This document shows, piece by piece, positions 23,882-35,772 of a stretch of 64,000 nucleotides of DNA (positions within the stretch are counted from its first letter, which is position 1; each line of letters opens with the position of its first letter). The notes below the pieces were generated by a model. That model was not told where the DNA came from. It saw nothing but the letters and a program-made list of their open reading frames with translations, and did no database searches. This DNA comes from Hymenobacter sp. BT18 (lineage in GTDB: Bacteria; Bacteroidota; Bacteroidia; Cytophagales; Hymenobacteraceae): the NCBI RefSeq assembly GCF_012273015.1, contig NZ_CP050954.1, forward strand, positions 2,210,001 through 2,274,000, given 5' to 3'. Position numbers and translations under genes: made by a program.

Positions 23882-25442
23882 ATTTCGTGGCTATGGGGCC
23901 GTCTGCCACCGTTGGGGCAGGACTGCTTGGATTTACCAGTTCTAGAAGCACAGAGTAGTACGGCCGCCCCATCATGCGGGCCCGCAGCCAGCCGTAATAG
24001 CTAAGGGCCTGCAGGTCTTCGCGCACTAAGGGTAGAAAGGCGGGCAGGGCTTCCACACGCGCCGCAAAAGCGGGCTGACGGGCCACCTCGGGGTCGAGCA
24101 GGATACAGCGCACCAGCTGCAGGTAGCTGGCCACGTAGGCATAGGGATGCGGCTGGCCGGCGAACCGCTCGTGCAGCAGCCGCTCGATGGAACGGATGCG
24201 GTTGAGGGCCAGATCCGGGTTGCCGAGCTCTAGTTGAATGAGCATCTCCCCCATGTTCTTGTTCAGCAGCCACTCCAGGCCCATTTCCTGCTCGCACCAA
24301 TGGTCGGTCTGGCCAATGGTTTGAAGAACCTGGTTTGCCTTGGAAAAGAGACCTTCCGCAAAGTAGTGGAAGCTTAGCCCCAACCGGGCCGTTAGTTCGT
24401 CGCGGTGCGTGAGTGTGGCTTCGGCCAGCAGCTTTTCCAGCAGCACAATGCTTTCGGCGTTGCGGCGCAGGAAGGCGTAGATGGCGGCTTGCAGGAAGGT
24501 ACAGCGCGGCAGCCACTCCGAGGTATAGCTGCGCCCGCCTGCCAGGAGCACCGTATGCATCTGAGCCAGATAATCGGCGGCTTCTGTGAAGCGGCGGGTG
24601 CGGTAGAGGCCATGCGCAATCATGTACAGCAGGCCCAGCTGGTAGTAGCGGTGCGCCGGCGCAAAGCCGTGGCGCTTTTCCATGAGGTGGTAGCAGCGCA
24701 TCACAAAGGGCGTGAACGTGCTGAAGTCGCGGCGCACCAGCATGGCGTTGCGCGCAATGGACATCAGGCGGTAAAGCACAGCTGGGCGGCGCGCAAAGGC
24801 TTCCTGCAGCTCATACTCGCGCAGCACTTCCTGCAGAATTCCATCGAAGGACTCGGCTGCGCGGCCTTTCACCCGAGCCTGCCGCAAGCGGTGACGGATG
24901 ATGCTATCGGCAATGCCGGCCCGCTCCTCCTCGTCGGCCAGCTTCTTGTTGAGGTGGCGCCGCCGGATAATCTCGTCGAGGTCTTCGGTAGCTTCCCGGC
25001 TAGCCTGCGCAATCTGCAGGTTATACACCGCGTTCAGCAGCTCGAACTGCTCGTTTTGCTGGGCCTGCTTTTCGGCTTTGTGCAGGGTTGTCCAAGCCAA
25101 GCGTGGTACGCCCGCCTCAAATAGGTACTGAGCCAGCGTGAGCAGCCCCCGCACCGACGAGGCTGTGGTAGGGTCGCGCTGGTGCTGCCGGAGTAGCAGA
25201 TACTCCGTCAAATGGCGCAACAACCGCTTGCGCAGGGCATAGTAGGCCGTGGCGTTGGGCTCCTGGGGATACAGCCGAGCCAGCAGCTGCTCGGTGGTCA
25301 GTGGCTGGGGCAACAGCAAAAGCTCGTACAGACGCAAATCCATCCGGCCTTTGTCTTTGCGCCGCTGCCGCTGGATAAACTGGCCAAACTCCCGGCGCTC
25401 ATCAACAGAGAAGGTAGATAAGGTGGTGCGCAAATCGTCCAT
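23880..25442 (-). CDS. Unknown all-helical repeat protein
   Basis: This gene encodes 520 residues without signal peptide or membrane segment. It starts MDDLRTTLSTFSVDERREFG. The whole length is helical with TPR-like pairs, for example AQYLFEAGVPRLAWTTLHKA, LGLLYMIAHGLYRTRRFTEA, LQAAIYAFLRRNAESIVLLE and ARLGLSFHYFAEGLFSKANQ. Such proteins are frequent and unnamed in Bacteroidetes; binding to a partner protein is likely but unknown. An N-terminal portion, residues 1-85, rich in Arg and Leu (RLLRHLTEYLLLRQHQRD), could be a separate domain. Confidence 0.7.
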   Translation of the reverse strand: MDDLRTTLSTFSVDERREFGQFIQRQRRKDKGRMDLRLYELLLLPQPLTTEQLLARLYPQEPNATAYYALRKRLLRHLTEYLLLRQHQRDPTTASSVRGLLTLAQYLFEAGVPRLAWTTLHKAEKQAQQNEQFELLNAVYNLQIAQASREATEDLDEIIRRRHLNKKLADEEERAGIADSIIRHRLRQARVKGRAAESFDGILQEVLREYELQEAFARRPAVLYRLMSIARNAMLVRRDFSTFTPFVMRCYHLMEKRHGFAPAHRYYQLGLLYMIAHGLYRTRRFTEAADYLAQMHTVLLAGGRSYTSEWLPRCTFLQAAIYAFLRRNAESIVLLEKLLAEATLTHRDELTARLGLSFHYFAEGLFSKANQVLQTIGQTDHWCEQEMGLEWLLNKNMGEMLIQLELGNPDLALNRIRSIERLLHERFAGQPHPYAYVASYLQLVRCILLDPEVARQPAFAARVEALPAFLPLVREDLQALSYYGWLRARMMGRPYYSVLLELVNPSSPAPTVADGPIATK

Positions 25443-25632
25443 AGCCAGGCTAAATCGTATATAATTCCTCTCTCAATAATAGGTAGAATAGTGGAGCATT
25501 CACCTTGTCCGGGGCCTTCTGCTCTCCCAGATCCGGCAACGCCTCCTGCGCCTCGACGCCGGGCACCTAACCCTGTCAGCGCCCCCGCGTATAGCCCGAC
25601 AGTACCTCACCCACCTAACGACTCTTTCACGC

Positions 25633-25851
25633 ATGGACCTGAATAACAATAACCTAAACGACCGCACGGAGCTACGCGCCCGGGGCAACTGGAACGAAAT
25701 CAAAGGCGAGGCCAAGCAGAAGTGGGGACAACTCACCGACGACGACCTGAACTACCGCGAAGGCGAGCAGGACGAATGGTTTGGCCGGATGCAGCACAAA
25801 ACCGGTGAAACCCTGGACGATATTAAAGCTTGGTTTCAGCGCACGTTCTAG
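25633..25851 (+). CDS. CsbD family stress protein
   Basis: This gene encodes 72 residues. NWNEIKGEAKQKWGQLTDDD and EWFGRMQHKTGETLDDIKAW follow the CsbD pattern of small general-stress proteins. The protein is hydrophilic and probably disordered or helical in the cytoplasm. The molecular role of CsbD is unknown. It is followed by a DUF1206 gene, and both types are seen among stress-response genes. Confidence 0.9.
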   Translation: MDLNNNNLNDRTELRARGNWNEIKGEAKQKWGQLTDDDLNYREGEQDEWFGRMQHKTGETLDDIKAWFQRTF

Positions 25852-25873
25852 GGCTTTTGGCCCGTAAAGAAGT

Positions 25874-25909
25874 AACGCCTCGCTCCCGGTTTCGGCGGAG
25901 CGGGGCGTT
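25874..25909 (+). terminator. Hairpin after the csbD-like gene
   Basis: Arms AACGCCTCGCTCC and the near complement GGAGCGGGGCGTT. There is no T tract, so its role is uncertain. Confidence 0.5.
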
Positions 25910-25972
25910 GCTACGTAGCCCCGGTGGGCTTTTCACCGTAGACAGAACCCATTCCTACTTCACCTTCCTTCC

Positions 25973-26803
25973 ATGACACTGGCAAATACTATTTCTTCGG
26001 CGGCCTCCGGCTCGGCCTCTGCCGGCATTCGGGCCCTGGCGCGTTTCGGCTTTGCCGCCAAAGGCGTGGTCTACCTGCTGATGGGCACCCTGGCCCTGCT
26101 GGCTGCCACGGGGCAGCAAGGTGGCCAGACAGCCGATAAAAAGCAGGCCGTACAAAGCATTCAGAGCTTGCCGGGCGGCCAGATCCTCCTCGGCCTTATT
26201 GCGGTAGGGCTTCTGGGCTACATCATCTGGCGCTTTACGCAAGCCTTCCGCGACACCGAAAATAAAGGCAACGGCGCCAAAGGTATTGGCCGGCGCATTG
26301 GATACGCGGGCAGCGGCCTGCTGTATGCCAGCGTAGCCTGGTACGCGGCCAAGCTGGCCTTCACTGGGTCGGCCAGCAGCGGGGGCAGCACCCAACAGAG
26401 TCTGGTAGCTAAAGTGCTGGGCTGGCCCGGTGGGGAGTGGATAGTAATCCTGATCGGCCTCATTACCATTGGGAGCGGCTTGTACCAGATCTACCGGGCC
26501 TATTCCGGGGCCTTCCACAAGCACGTAAACGACAGTGGGCTGCCCGCCAGCCAACAGCAGCTGGTGTACCGCACGGGGCAACTGGGCTACACCGCGCGCG
26601 GCATCGTTATGGCTATTATTGGGTACTTCTTCGTGCAGGCCGGGCGTCATCACCAGGCTGCTGATGTGGGCACTACCGATGAAGCCTTCGATTTGCTGGC
26701 TGCTATGGGACCTTTTGCGTTGGGCATCGTAGCCCTGGGCCTGATGGCCTACGGGGTGTACATGCTGGTGCAGGCCAAGTACCCGGTTATCCGCGGGGTG
26801 TAA
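25973..26803 (+). CDS. DUF1206 membrane protein
   Basis: This gene encodes 276 residues with about six membrane segments arranged as three repeats, each holding an ARFGFAAKGVVYLLMG-like or IGYAGSGLLYASVAWYA-like start. The three units begin at about residues 23, 104 and 197 (QLGYTARGIVMAIIGYFFV). That triplication is the hallmark of DUF1206, whose function is unknown. The Gly-rich small-residue helices suggest close packing. It is followed by a strong shared terminator. Confidence 0.85.
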   Translation: MTLANTISSAASGSASAGIRALARFGFAAKGVVYLLMGTLALLAATGQQGGQTADKKQAVQSIQSLPGGQILLGLIAVGLLGYIIWRFTQAFRDTENKGNGAKGIGRRIGYAGSGLLYASVAWYAAKLAFTGSASSGGSTQQSLVAKVLGWPGGEWIVILIGLITIGSGLYQIYRAYSGAFHKHVNDSGLPASQQQLVYRTGQLGYTARGIVMAIIGYFFVQAGRHHQAADVGTTDEAFDLLAAMGPFALGIVALGLMAYGVYMLVQAKYPVIRGV

Positions 26804-26818
26804 AGGCTGCGTAGTCCA

Positions 26819-26871
26819 CGTAACAGAAAAGGGGGCTGAAACCATTGGTTTCAGCCCCCTTTTCTGTTACG
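26819..26871. terminator. Long perfect hairpin between convergent genes
   Basis: A 25-bp perfect stem (CGTAACAGAAAAGGGGGCTG and AAACC with complement) and a 3-base loop ATT sit between DUF1206 and the LYS1-like gene. It includes a short T run on each strand and should work both ways. Confidence 0.9.
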
Positions 26872-26884
26872 CTAAGATGCTAAC

Positions 26885-28102
26885 TTAATCGGCTACATAG
26901 TCGGCCAGGTATTGATACCGTTCAGTAAGCTGGCCGCTGCGGGTGATGGTAGCGCGGGCTACCACGTCATCGGCACCTTCCTCCCCTAACAGGTGGGGAA
27001 ATACATTGTCGATGAGCTGGCGGCCAAAGTCCCGGCTGGCGTTGCGGGGCAGCTCGCAGGGCAAATTATCCACGGCCATGATGGTGATGTTGCGCGGCCC
27101 CGAGTAGGCCGGCTCCAGCTCCCCGGTGGCCGGGTTGTAGTCGAAAGCCGGCTCCTGAATGGTGCTACTGCGCTTGGTAGTGGGAATAGAGCCGGCTACG
27201 TCGCAGGTCACGTCGGCAATGGTGTCGATGCGGAAGTGGGCCCGGCGCGTGTCTTCCTCCGTGAACAGATGGGGGGCCGCCGGGTGCCAGTAGGCGCAGG
27301 CAATCAGCAGGTTGGTCACCGGCAGGAAGTTCTGAAACGTTGACTCGTACTCCTGCGGGTTGCGGTGAAAGTCGGGGGTATCCCACACGCGCCCGTCGCG
27401 GCGGCGGTTGTAGTCGGAGGAGCGCAGCTGGGTGTACACCGGCTCGTTGAAGGTCAGGTATAGGTAGTCGTACACGCTCACCCGCCGAATGCCCATGCGG
27501 TCCAGTACTTCCACGGCCCCCTGGGCTACCCGGCCGGTGCCCGTCACGGCCATCTTAATGGGGGGCAGCTGCTTTACTTTGAAAAACTCCTCCTGCATAT
27601 CCTCCATGTCGATGCACTCGTAGGCGGGCTTCAGGCGGAAGAGGTTGTGCTTGCGGCCGTAAGTAAGCAGCCCGTTGTAGGCCCCCACAATGCCGGCCCA
27701 GCGCCCGAAGGCCACTATCCGCTCCCCCTGCTCGTTGGTGAGCAGCTCGTAGTCGATAAGGGTAATGTTCTTTTGCAGCACCTGACGCAGCAGCTCCCGG
27801 TTGGCGGGCTGCTTTTTCACGGTGTGGGAGAAGAACAGGTAGGTCTTATTGGGAATCAGCTGGGGAATCGGTACCTCCTTCACGCCCATGAGAATGTCGC
27901 AGTCCGCAACGTCGGGCTGTACCGGTACGCCCAGGTCCTGGTACTCCTGGTCGGCAAAGCAGCGGATGGGGCTGGCTTGCACCACGATGCGCAGCCCGGG
28001 ATACTGGGCCAGGGCCTCGACGCACTTTTTGGGGGTGAGCGGAACGCGCTTATCGGGCGGGGTTTTGCCTTCGCGAATCAGGCCAATGGTAACAGGACGC
28101 AT
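26885..28102 (-). CDS. LYS1-like saccharopine dehydrogenase family protein
   Basis: This gene encodes 405 residues. It begins RPVTIGLIREGKTPPDKRVP, the alanine-dehydrogenase/PNT-type N-terminal domain, and carries a nucleotide-binding MAVTGTGRVAQGAVEVL near residue 185. The VKEVP...TYLFFSHTVKKQPAN stretch and VDNLPCELPRNAS near the end are typical of saccharopine dehydrogenases (NAD+, lysine-forming). In Bacteroidetes such genes are often annotated NAD(P)-dependent oxidoreductase, and lysine metabolism is not proven. No signal peptide. It has its own shared terminator. Confidence 0.8.
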   Translation of the reverse strand: MRPVTIGLIREGKTPPDKRVPLTPKKCVEALAQYPGLRIVVQASPIRCFADQEYQDLGVPVQPDVADCDILMGVKEVPIPQLIPNKTYLFFSHTVKKQPANRELLRQVLQKNITLIDYELLTNEQGERIVAFGRWAGIVGAYNGLLTYGRKHNLFRLKPAYECIDMEDMQEEFFKVKQLPPIKMAVTGTGRVAQGAVEVLDRMGIRRVSVYDYLYLTFNEPVYTQLRSSDYNRRRDGRVWDTPDFHRNPQEYESTFQNFLPVTNLLIACAYWHPAAPHLFTEEDTRRAHFRIDTIADVTCDVAGSIPTTKRSSTIQEPAFDYNPATGELEPAYSGPRNITIMAVDNLPCELPRNASRDFGRQLIDNVFPHLLGEEGADDVVARATITRSGQLTERYQYLADYVAD

Positions 28103-28300
28103 GGGAATGAAGAGGTGGGTGGGAATAAGGCTTCAAATCTGAGCAAATTATTTCGGCTCACCGCAGCAATACACAATGGCACCGCTACATAGTACCATCC
28201 CACGGGCCTACCAACGAAGCCCGACCCCGACCGGCGCGGCCGGTGGAACAAGCCGAAACTTTTGCGGGTTTTCAGGCTTAAGCATGAAGCCTTTTCGCGC

Positions 28301-28308
28301 TACCTTTG
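28301..28308 (+). promoter_or_regulatory. -7 promoter element of gcvP
   Basis: TACCTTTG, an exact TAnnTTTG match, lies 49 bp before the gcvP ATG. It also argues against the earlier in-frame start at 28262. Confidence 0.6.
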
Positions 28309-28357
28309 TTGGGGCTCTTCGCCGGGCCTGCTTGTTGCCACCCTCACCCATCCTTTT

Positions 28358-31282
<2,925 letters not shown>

Positions 31283-31304
31283 CCGAAGGATTTCTTTCAC
31301 TTAG

Positions 31305-31359
31305 TAGCCCATACAGAAGAAGCCCGCGCAACCTGCGCGGGCTTCTTCTGTATGGGCTA
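31305..31359. terminator. Terminator of gcvP, 26-bp perfect stem
   Basis: TAGCCCATACAGAAGAAGCC and CGCGCA with perfect complement and loop ACC. It lies between gcvP and the convergent lipoprotein gene at 31399. Confidence 0.85.
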
Positions 31360-31398
31360 CGTATGACGACGAAGAATAGTCAGGTATTCCTGGCTGAG

Positions 31399-31692
31399 CT
31401 ATTTGCCGAAGCACTGCCGCTGCAGGTACCCGCTATAGGTTTTCCCGTCCTTCACCACGCGCGCCTTCATGAAGTAGTAGTCTACAGTATCCGTAATCTG
31501 CACTTCCGTGCCGGCCGTCACCGTCACGAGCTGAGGCGAGGTCTTGGTCATGCCATCGTACAGAATACACTCCACAATGGTACTGTGAGCTACAGGGTCA
31601 CGATCGGGCTTGGTAGAAGTGGTACTTTCGGAAGCCGTGGTGCAGGAAGCAAGTGCTCCTACGAGCCCGGAAAACAGCAAAAGTCGACGCAT
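31399..31692 (-). CDS. Small lipoprotein
   Basis: This gene encodes 97 residues beginning MRRLLLFSGLVGALASC, with Cys17 as lipid site. The start is ATG 31692; the longer open frame upstream is rejected. The mature part (STIVECILYDGMTKTSPQLV, GTEVQITDTVDYYFMKARVV, YSGYLQRQCFGK) looks like a small SH3-type beta barrel. Two Cys residues (in VECIL and RQCFG) could form a disulphide. No family name is known to me. Confidence 0.7.
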   Translation of the reverse strand: MRRLLLFSGLVGALASCTTASESTTSTKPDRDPVAHSTIVECILYDGMTKTSPQLVTVTAGTEVQITDTVDYYFMKARVVKDGKTYSGYLQRQCFGK

Positions 31693-31918
31693 AACGGCTG
31701 GAGTAGGTGTGGAATATCGGTGAAAGATAAGAGGAAAGGTATTTTCTGAAAAGAAATTGTTGCATTCCAAGACAATGGCATAGGCCAAGCGGAACGCAGC
31801 CCCGGGCAGAATTGTTAGAAAACAGCAGCCTGAAGCCACTTCACCGCCTTCGGGCGCGGTTTTGACTTTATGCTGATTTTCTGAAAAACATTTCTTGTTT
31901 CTTCTCACTGTCGTTTAT

Positions 31919-32509
31919 ATGAACTCGTTCTCACGATTTTTCTCGCGGCCGGTGGCATTAGCCGCCGTGGGGCTGGCTTTGCTGCTGGGCAACGCGGGCT
32001 GCGCTTCTTCCAGCCGGGTGGGCGTTTCCTCCGACTTCGACCATGGCATAAACTTTCGCGCCTACAAAACCTGGGCGTGGTATCCGCAGCAGCCGGTGGA
32101 TGTTGAAGGTGGTCCGGCTCAGGGCTACAACTCTTTTCTCGACCAGCGCATCCGCAAGGCCGTGGAAATAGAAATGAATAAAAAAGGCCTCACCCTCACG
32201 GACAAAAAGCCCGATGTGTATGTGGCCTACAGTGCTAAGGTAGAAGACAAGCAGCGGCTGGACCCGGCCTTCACTTCGCCTTACAGCTACCGGTGGTACA
32301 GCTACGGCACCATGCCTACTCGGGTAAATGACTACAAGGCTGGTACCGTCATCATCGACATTGTGGACGCCAATCGTAAGCAACTGGCGTGGCGCGGCCA
32401 CGGTCAAGCACAGGTAGACCAGCAGTCTATTTCGGAGGAGGAAGTTTACCGCATTGTGGGCAGTGTTCTGGGCACCTATCCGCCCCAGGACAACCAGGCC
32501 CAGCGGTAA
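31919..32509 (+). CDS. DUF4136 lipoprotein
   Basis: This gene encodes 196 residues. ATG 31919 (MNSFSRFFSRPVAL) gives a lipoprotein signal, LLLGNAGC, with Cys about residue 28. The mature domain has FRAYKTWAWYPQQP, RIRKAVEIEMNKKGLTLTDK, PDVYVAYSAKVEDKQRLD and GTVIIDIVDANRKQLAWRGH, the DUF4136 pattern. Members are outer-membrane lipoproteins of unknown role. It converges with lipA over a shared terminator. Confidence 0.85.
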   Translation: MNSFSRFFSRPVALAAVGLALLLGNAGCASSSRVGVSSDFDHGINFRAYKTWAWYPQQPVDVEGGPAQGYNSFLDQRIRKAVEIEMNKKGLTLTDKKPDVYVAYSAKVEDKQRLDPAFTSPYSYRWYSYGTMPTRVNDYKAGTVIIDIVDANRKQLAWRGHGQAQVDQQSISEEEVYRIVGSVLGTYPPQDNQAQR

Positions 32510-32532
32510 TTCTGCTTTTCCTGTTCGCGCAT

Positions 32533-32567
32533 AAAAAAGCCTGCTCTATACGGAGCAGGCTTTTTTT
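32533..32567. terminator. Bidirectional terminator between the DUF4136 gene and lipA
   Basis: Arms AAAAAAGCCTGCTC and GAGCAGGCTTTTTTT. Confidence 0.9.
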
Positions 32568-32586
32568 ATTGGAGGAGTTCCAGCGC

Positions 32587-33492
32587 TTAGATAGGAACAT
32601 TCACGTGACGCTCGGCGTGGTAGCTGGAGCGCACGAGCGGCCCGCTTTCCACGTACTTCAGACCGCGGCGCAAACCTTCTTCCCGGTAGTGGGCAAACAC
32701 GTCGGGGTGGATGAACTCGGCCACCTCCAGGTGGCGCTTGGTGGGCTGCAGGTATTGGCCCAGGGTCAGAATATCAAGGCCATTGGCCACCAGGTCGTCC
32801 ATAGCCTGGTACATTTCGGCCGGCGTCTCGCCCAAGCCCAGCATAATGCCCGACTTCGTGCGCTTGCCGGCTTCTTTCGTGCGGCGGATTTGCTCCAGGC
32901 TTCGGTCGTACTTGGCCTGGGGCCGCACCAGGCGGTAGAGGCTGCCCACCGTTTCCATGTTGTGCGATACCACTTCCTGCCCACCCGAAATCATCACGTC
33001 CAGCGCGTCCCAGTTGGCTTTCACGTCCGGAATCAGCGTTTCGATGGTAGTTTCGGGGCTGAGCTGCTTGATGCGCACCACCGTTTCGTGCCAGATGCTG
33101 GCGCCCCGGTCTTTGAGCTCATCCCGGTTGACGGAGGTGATAACGGCGTGCTTCACGCCCATCAGCTGAATGGCTTCTGCCACCCGCCGGGGTTCGTCGG
33201 TATCGTATTCGGTAGGGCGGCCCGTGGCTACGGCGCAGAAGGAGCAGGAGCGTGTGCACACATTGCCCAGAATCATGAAGGTAGCCGTACCAGCACCCCA
33301 GCACTCCCCCATGTTGGGGCAGTTGCCGCTTTCGCAGATGGTATGCAGCTTGTGCTCGTCTACGAGGCGGCGCACGTTGGCATATTCGCGGCCCACGGGC
33401 AGCTTCACCCGGAGCCAATCGGGTTTGCGGGGTTTGGCGGGAGCCACGGCTTCGGGCTGCACGATGGGCAGCGTCAGCAACATTTCATCCAT
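32587..33492 (-). CDS. lipA: Lipoyl synthase
   Basis: LipA of 301 residues inserts two sulphurs into octanoyl groups on lipoyl domains by radical SAM chemistry. The auxiliary cluster motif [12 protein letters not shown] and the radical SAM motif CTRSCSFC are both visible, as is the [17 protein letters not shown] end. Two N-terminal Met codons exist, 33492 and 33483. The promoter element ends only 4 bp before the first, so translation may be leaderless or start at the second. Clients in this window are the two lipoyl domains of OdhB. Confidence 0.95.
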   Translation of the reverse strand: MDEMLLTLPIVQPEAVAPAKPRKPDWLRVKLPVGREYANVRRLVDEHKLHTICESGNCPNMGECWGAGTATFMILGNVCTRSCSFCAVATGRPTEYDTDEPRRVAEAIQLMGVKHAVITSVNRDELKDRGASIWHETVVRIKQLSPETTIETLIPDVKANWDALDVMISGGQEVVSHNMETVGSLYRLVRPQAKYDRSLEQIRRTKEAGKRTKSGIMLGLGETPAEMYQAMDDLVANGLDILTLGQYLQPTKRHLEVAEFIHPDVFAHYREEGLRRGLKYVESGPLVRSSYHAERHVNVPI

Positions 33493-33496
33493 AGAG

Positions 33497-33504
33497 CAAA
33501 GGTA
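33497..33504 (-). promoter_or_regulatory. -7 promoter element of lipA
   Basis: TACCTTTG matches TAnnTTTG exactly; only 4 bp separate it from the first ATG of lipA (33492), which implies a leaderless or very short-leader transcript. Confidence 0.6.
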
Positions 33505-33573
33505 GGAGGCAGCAGGCAGTTGTCAGCAACGCAGTGTTGCTTTCCAGAGAACAGGCCAGCCCTAAGACCGGGC

Positions 33574-34386
33574 TTACTTGCGGGTGCCGAGGTAAATCGT
33601 GAGGTAAACCGAGGTGAAGTATTTATTGTTCAACTGGTCAGCCGACACGGCGTTGGAGCCCAGAATGGGCAGGTTTTGGGGGTAAGCCTCAAACAAAAAC
33701 CCGGTTTCTACCCCGGCTACGGCATCCCGGTAGCGGCCGTACTCAAACGTGAGGGCGCCGCGCACATGACCGCCAATCTGCGGCTTGGTTTCGTTGGCCC
33801 CGGAGAAGAGCGGAGCGCGGTCGTAGATGAAGATATCATCCGGCGAGTGTTTATTCGGATCGTACTGCTCGGTGCGAATATCGGTAGGCCCGATGGGCTG
33901 GTTGTCTGGGTCGCGCTTGGTATAATCGTAGTAGATGTAGTAAGGCATCATCAGGGCTACCGAGGGGCCGATTCCGGCCAAGCCGCTGACCTGCACCCCG
34001 GAGTCGGGGGCTTTCCGGAAGATGACGCGCTGGGCGCCTATGGAAGGCCGCAGCACAAACGCGTAGTTGGTTTTGCCCGGCACGTAGATGCCGCCGGAAT
34101 AATAGTTTTGGACCCGCTGTTCCTTGGGGTGTTTTACTTCCACGACCTCCAGCATCCAGAACCGCGACCAATCGGCCGACAGCGACCGGGTGGAGCGGAA
34201 CATGGCGCCGCCAATCATGCCCCCGTTGGTGTTGAAGTTGATGCCGTACGTCAGCTCCCGCTGGTAGGTGGGGGCGTCAGCGGCCGCGCCGCTACCCGAG
34301 CGACGCGCCTGACCTAGTGCCGTTTGGCTCCCCAGAGCCGCCAGCCCGGTTAGACCCAGTAAGATTCGGAAACGCAAAGCGCCCAT
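33574..34386 (-). CDS. Outer-membrane beta-barrel-like secreted protein
   Basis: This gene encodes 270 residues with a signal peptide (FRILLGLTGLAALGSQTALGQA) from ATG 34386. After a Gly/Ala-rich linker come alternating beta strands (TYGINFNTNGGMIGGAMFRS, VSGLAGIGPSVALMMPYYIYY, RGALTFEYGRYRDAVAGVET, KYFTSVYLTIYLGTRK) and a C-terminal aromatic end, as in outer-membrane beta-barrel proteins. I cannot name a family. The upstream in-frame ATG at 34407 would add seven residues before the signal. Confidence 0.7.
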   Translation of the reverse strand: MGALRFRILLGLTGLAALGSQTALGQARRSGSGAAADAPTYQRELTYGINFNTNGGMIGGAMFRSTRSLSADWSRFWMLEVVEVKHPKEQRVQNYYSGGIYVPGKTNYAFVLRPSIGAQRVIFRKAPDSGVQVSGLAGIGPSVALMMPYYIYYDYTKRDPDNQPIGPTDIRTEQYDPNKHSPDDIFIYDRAPLFSGANETKPQIGGHVRGALTFEYGRYRDAVAGVETGFLFEAYPQNLPILGSNAVSADQLNNKYFTSVYLTIYLGTRK

Positions 34387-34478
34387 AGTACAGCGAAAAT
34401 CACTCATCGGATGACGGCTGCCGGGCAGCCCTTGTCGAAAGTACGTAAATTTACCACCTTTCAGCTAGCCTTTTTCCT

Positions 34479-34886
34479 ATGCCCACTGCTTCCGTCCGGT
34501 ACGCCGGCCATCTGCGCACCGAAGCTACCCACGTAGCCTCCGGTACCACCATTCTGACCGATGCCCCCCTCGATAACCACGGCCGCGGGGAGGCCTTCTC
34601 CCCTACCGACCTGGTAAGTGCCGCCCTGGGCTCCTGCATGATGACCATTATGGGCATCGTAGCCGAGCGGCACGGGCTGGAACTGGCCGGCACCACGTTT
34701 GAGGTGACCAAGCACATGGTGGCCGAACCCCGCCGTATTGCCCAGATTGACGTGCAGTTTCACCTGCCTGCCGCCCTGGGTGCCAAAGAACGCGTGATGC
34801 TGGAAAACGCGGCCCGAACTTGTCCGGTAGCGCTAAGTCTCAACCCGGAAGTACGGCAGGAGGTTCAGTTTATTTACGACCTATAA
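34479..34886 (+). CDS. OsmC family peroxidase-like protein
   Basis: This gene encodes 135 residues. The two redox Cys are in GSCMMTIMGI and RTCPVALSLN, and AFSPTDLVSAALGSC precedes the first one. This is the OsmC/Ohr family of small Cys-based peroxide-reducing enzymes. This member is of the OsmC type with the short N-terminus. No signal peptide. It converges with ytxJ; a GC-rich inverted repeat lies between them. Confidence 0.9.
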   Translation: MPTASVRYAGHLRTEATHVASGTTILTDAPLDNHGRGEAFSPTDLVSAALGSCMMTIMGIVAERHGLELAGTTFEVTKHMVAEPRRIAQIDVQFHLPAALGAKERVMLENAARTCPVALSLNPEVRQEVQFIYDL

Positions 34887-34916
34887 GACCTTAGCTACCC
34901 AGCGGGTTCAGGTACC

Positions 34917-34979
34917 ACACACCGCCGCCGCGCCGCCGACCTTTGTCAGCAACGCGGCGGCGGTGGATTGTGTGCGAAA
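34917..34979. terminator. GC-rich inverted repeat between osmC-like gene and ytxJ
   Basis: Arms around CACACACCGCCGCCGCG and CGCGGCGGCGGTGGATTGTG pair imperfectly. It lies between convergent genes. T tract absent. Confidence 0.5.
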
Positions 34980-34989
34980 ATGGGACGCG

Positions 34990-35334
34990 CTAGCCGATGG
35001 CCTGCTGCACGTCGCTGAGGCGGATGCCCATGTGGGAGGCGTGGTAGCGGCACTCCCCCTGCTGAATGAGCAGCAGCTGGGGTGACTCGTGCTGGACGCG
35101 AAACTTCTGCGCGATTTCGGCGGAAATAGGCCGAAAGCGCAGTAAATCGAGGTAGTAGAACTTGGCGTTGGCCGGAGCAGCATCAGCCCACTGCCGCTCC
35201 AGGCGGCTCTTGGCCGTGGCGCTGATGGAGCAGGTAGTGCTGTGCTTGAAAATCAGTACCGGCTGCTCTTCCGATTCGCGGACGATGTCGGTGAGCTGTT
35301 CGGGTGTGGTAAGCGGAATCCAGGAAGCAATCAT
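34990..35334 (-). CDS. ytxJ: YtxJ-like bacilliredoxin of the bacillithiol system
   Basis: This gene encodes 114 residues with a thioredoxin fold. VLIFKHSTTCSISATAKSRL holds the single redox Cys in the TCSIS motif typical of YtxJ, and SPQLLLIQQGEC follows with the cis-Pro. YtxJ is thought to remove bacillithiol from proteins. No signal peptide. Its ATG overlaps the stop of the next upstream gene by 4 bp, so the two are co-transcribed. Confidence 0.9.
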   Translation of the reverse strand: MIASWIPLTTPEQLTDIVRESEEQPVLIFKHSTTCSISATAKSRLERQWADAAPANAKFYYLDLLRFRPISAEIAQKFRVQHESPQLLLIQQGECRYHASHMGIRLSDVQQAIG

Positions 35335-35681
35335 AAAGCAGGAGTAGCAGGTTGTTTTTTGGGCGCGCGTCGGATGGGCCGCAGCTTCGGAATCATGTTT
35401 TGCGCCGTAGGCAGTACGCGCGGAACGCCTTCGTGGTCGTACTTGTACTTGTTACGGCCGTCCTTTTTGCGGGGCTGGTTGGTGCTGTTGCCTGCTTGCA
35501 GCGACTGGCGCGTGACGCCCAGGTGGGAATCCTGGTACTGGTTTTTCTGCTTTTCCGCGTCCTTCAGGGCCTTACGGTTGGCGGCCCGCTGCTGGGCTGG
35601 GCTGGAGTATTCCGTTTGGGCCCGCAGGGGGCCGGCCAGCCACAGTACGGCAAGCAGTGCGAAAATAACCCGAAACATCAT
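35331..35681 (-). CDS. Small secreted protein, operon partner of ytxJ
   Basis: This gene encodes 116 residues from ATG 35681 (MMFRVIFALLAVLWLAG). The signal peptide ends near LRAQT. The mature part is basic and polar (QRAANRKALKDAEKQKNQYQ, HLGVTRQSLQAGNSTNQPRK, RRAPKKQPATPAL). No fold can be named. The gene overlaps ytxJ by 4 bp and follows the lipoprotein gene at 35773 by 91 bp on the same strand. Confidence 0.6.
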   Translation of the reverse strand: MMFRVIFALLAVLWLAGPLRAQTEYSSPAQQRAANRKALKDAEKQKNQYQDSHLGVTRQSLQAGNSTNQPRKKDGRNKYKYDHEGVPRVLPTAQNMIPKLRPIRRAPKKQPATPAL

Positions 35682-35772
35682 CTCCTTATTTGTAGAAAAC
35701 CCCAGCCAAGTGCGTGCAGAAAAAACGGTTGATTCCCTTGGGCACCTCAACCGTAACCATAACGCCCGTGGC

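Noticed and set aside
28103..28357. Glycine riboswitch before gcvP
   Set aside because: No recognisable tandem aptamer structure in the short leader between the -7 element and the start codon.
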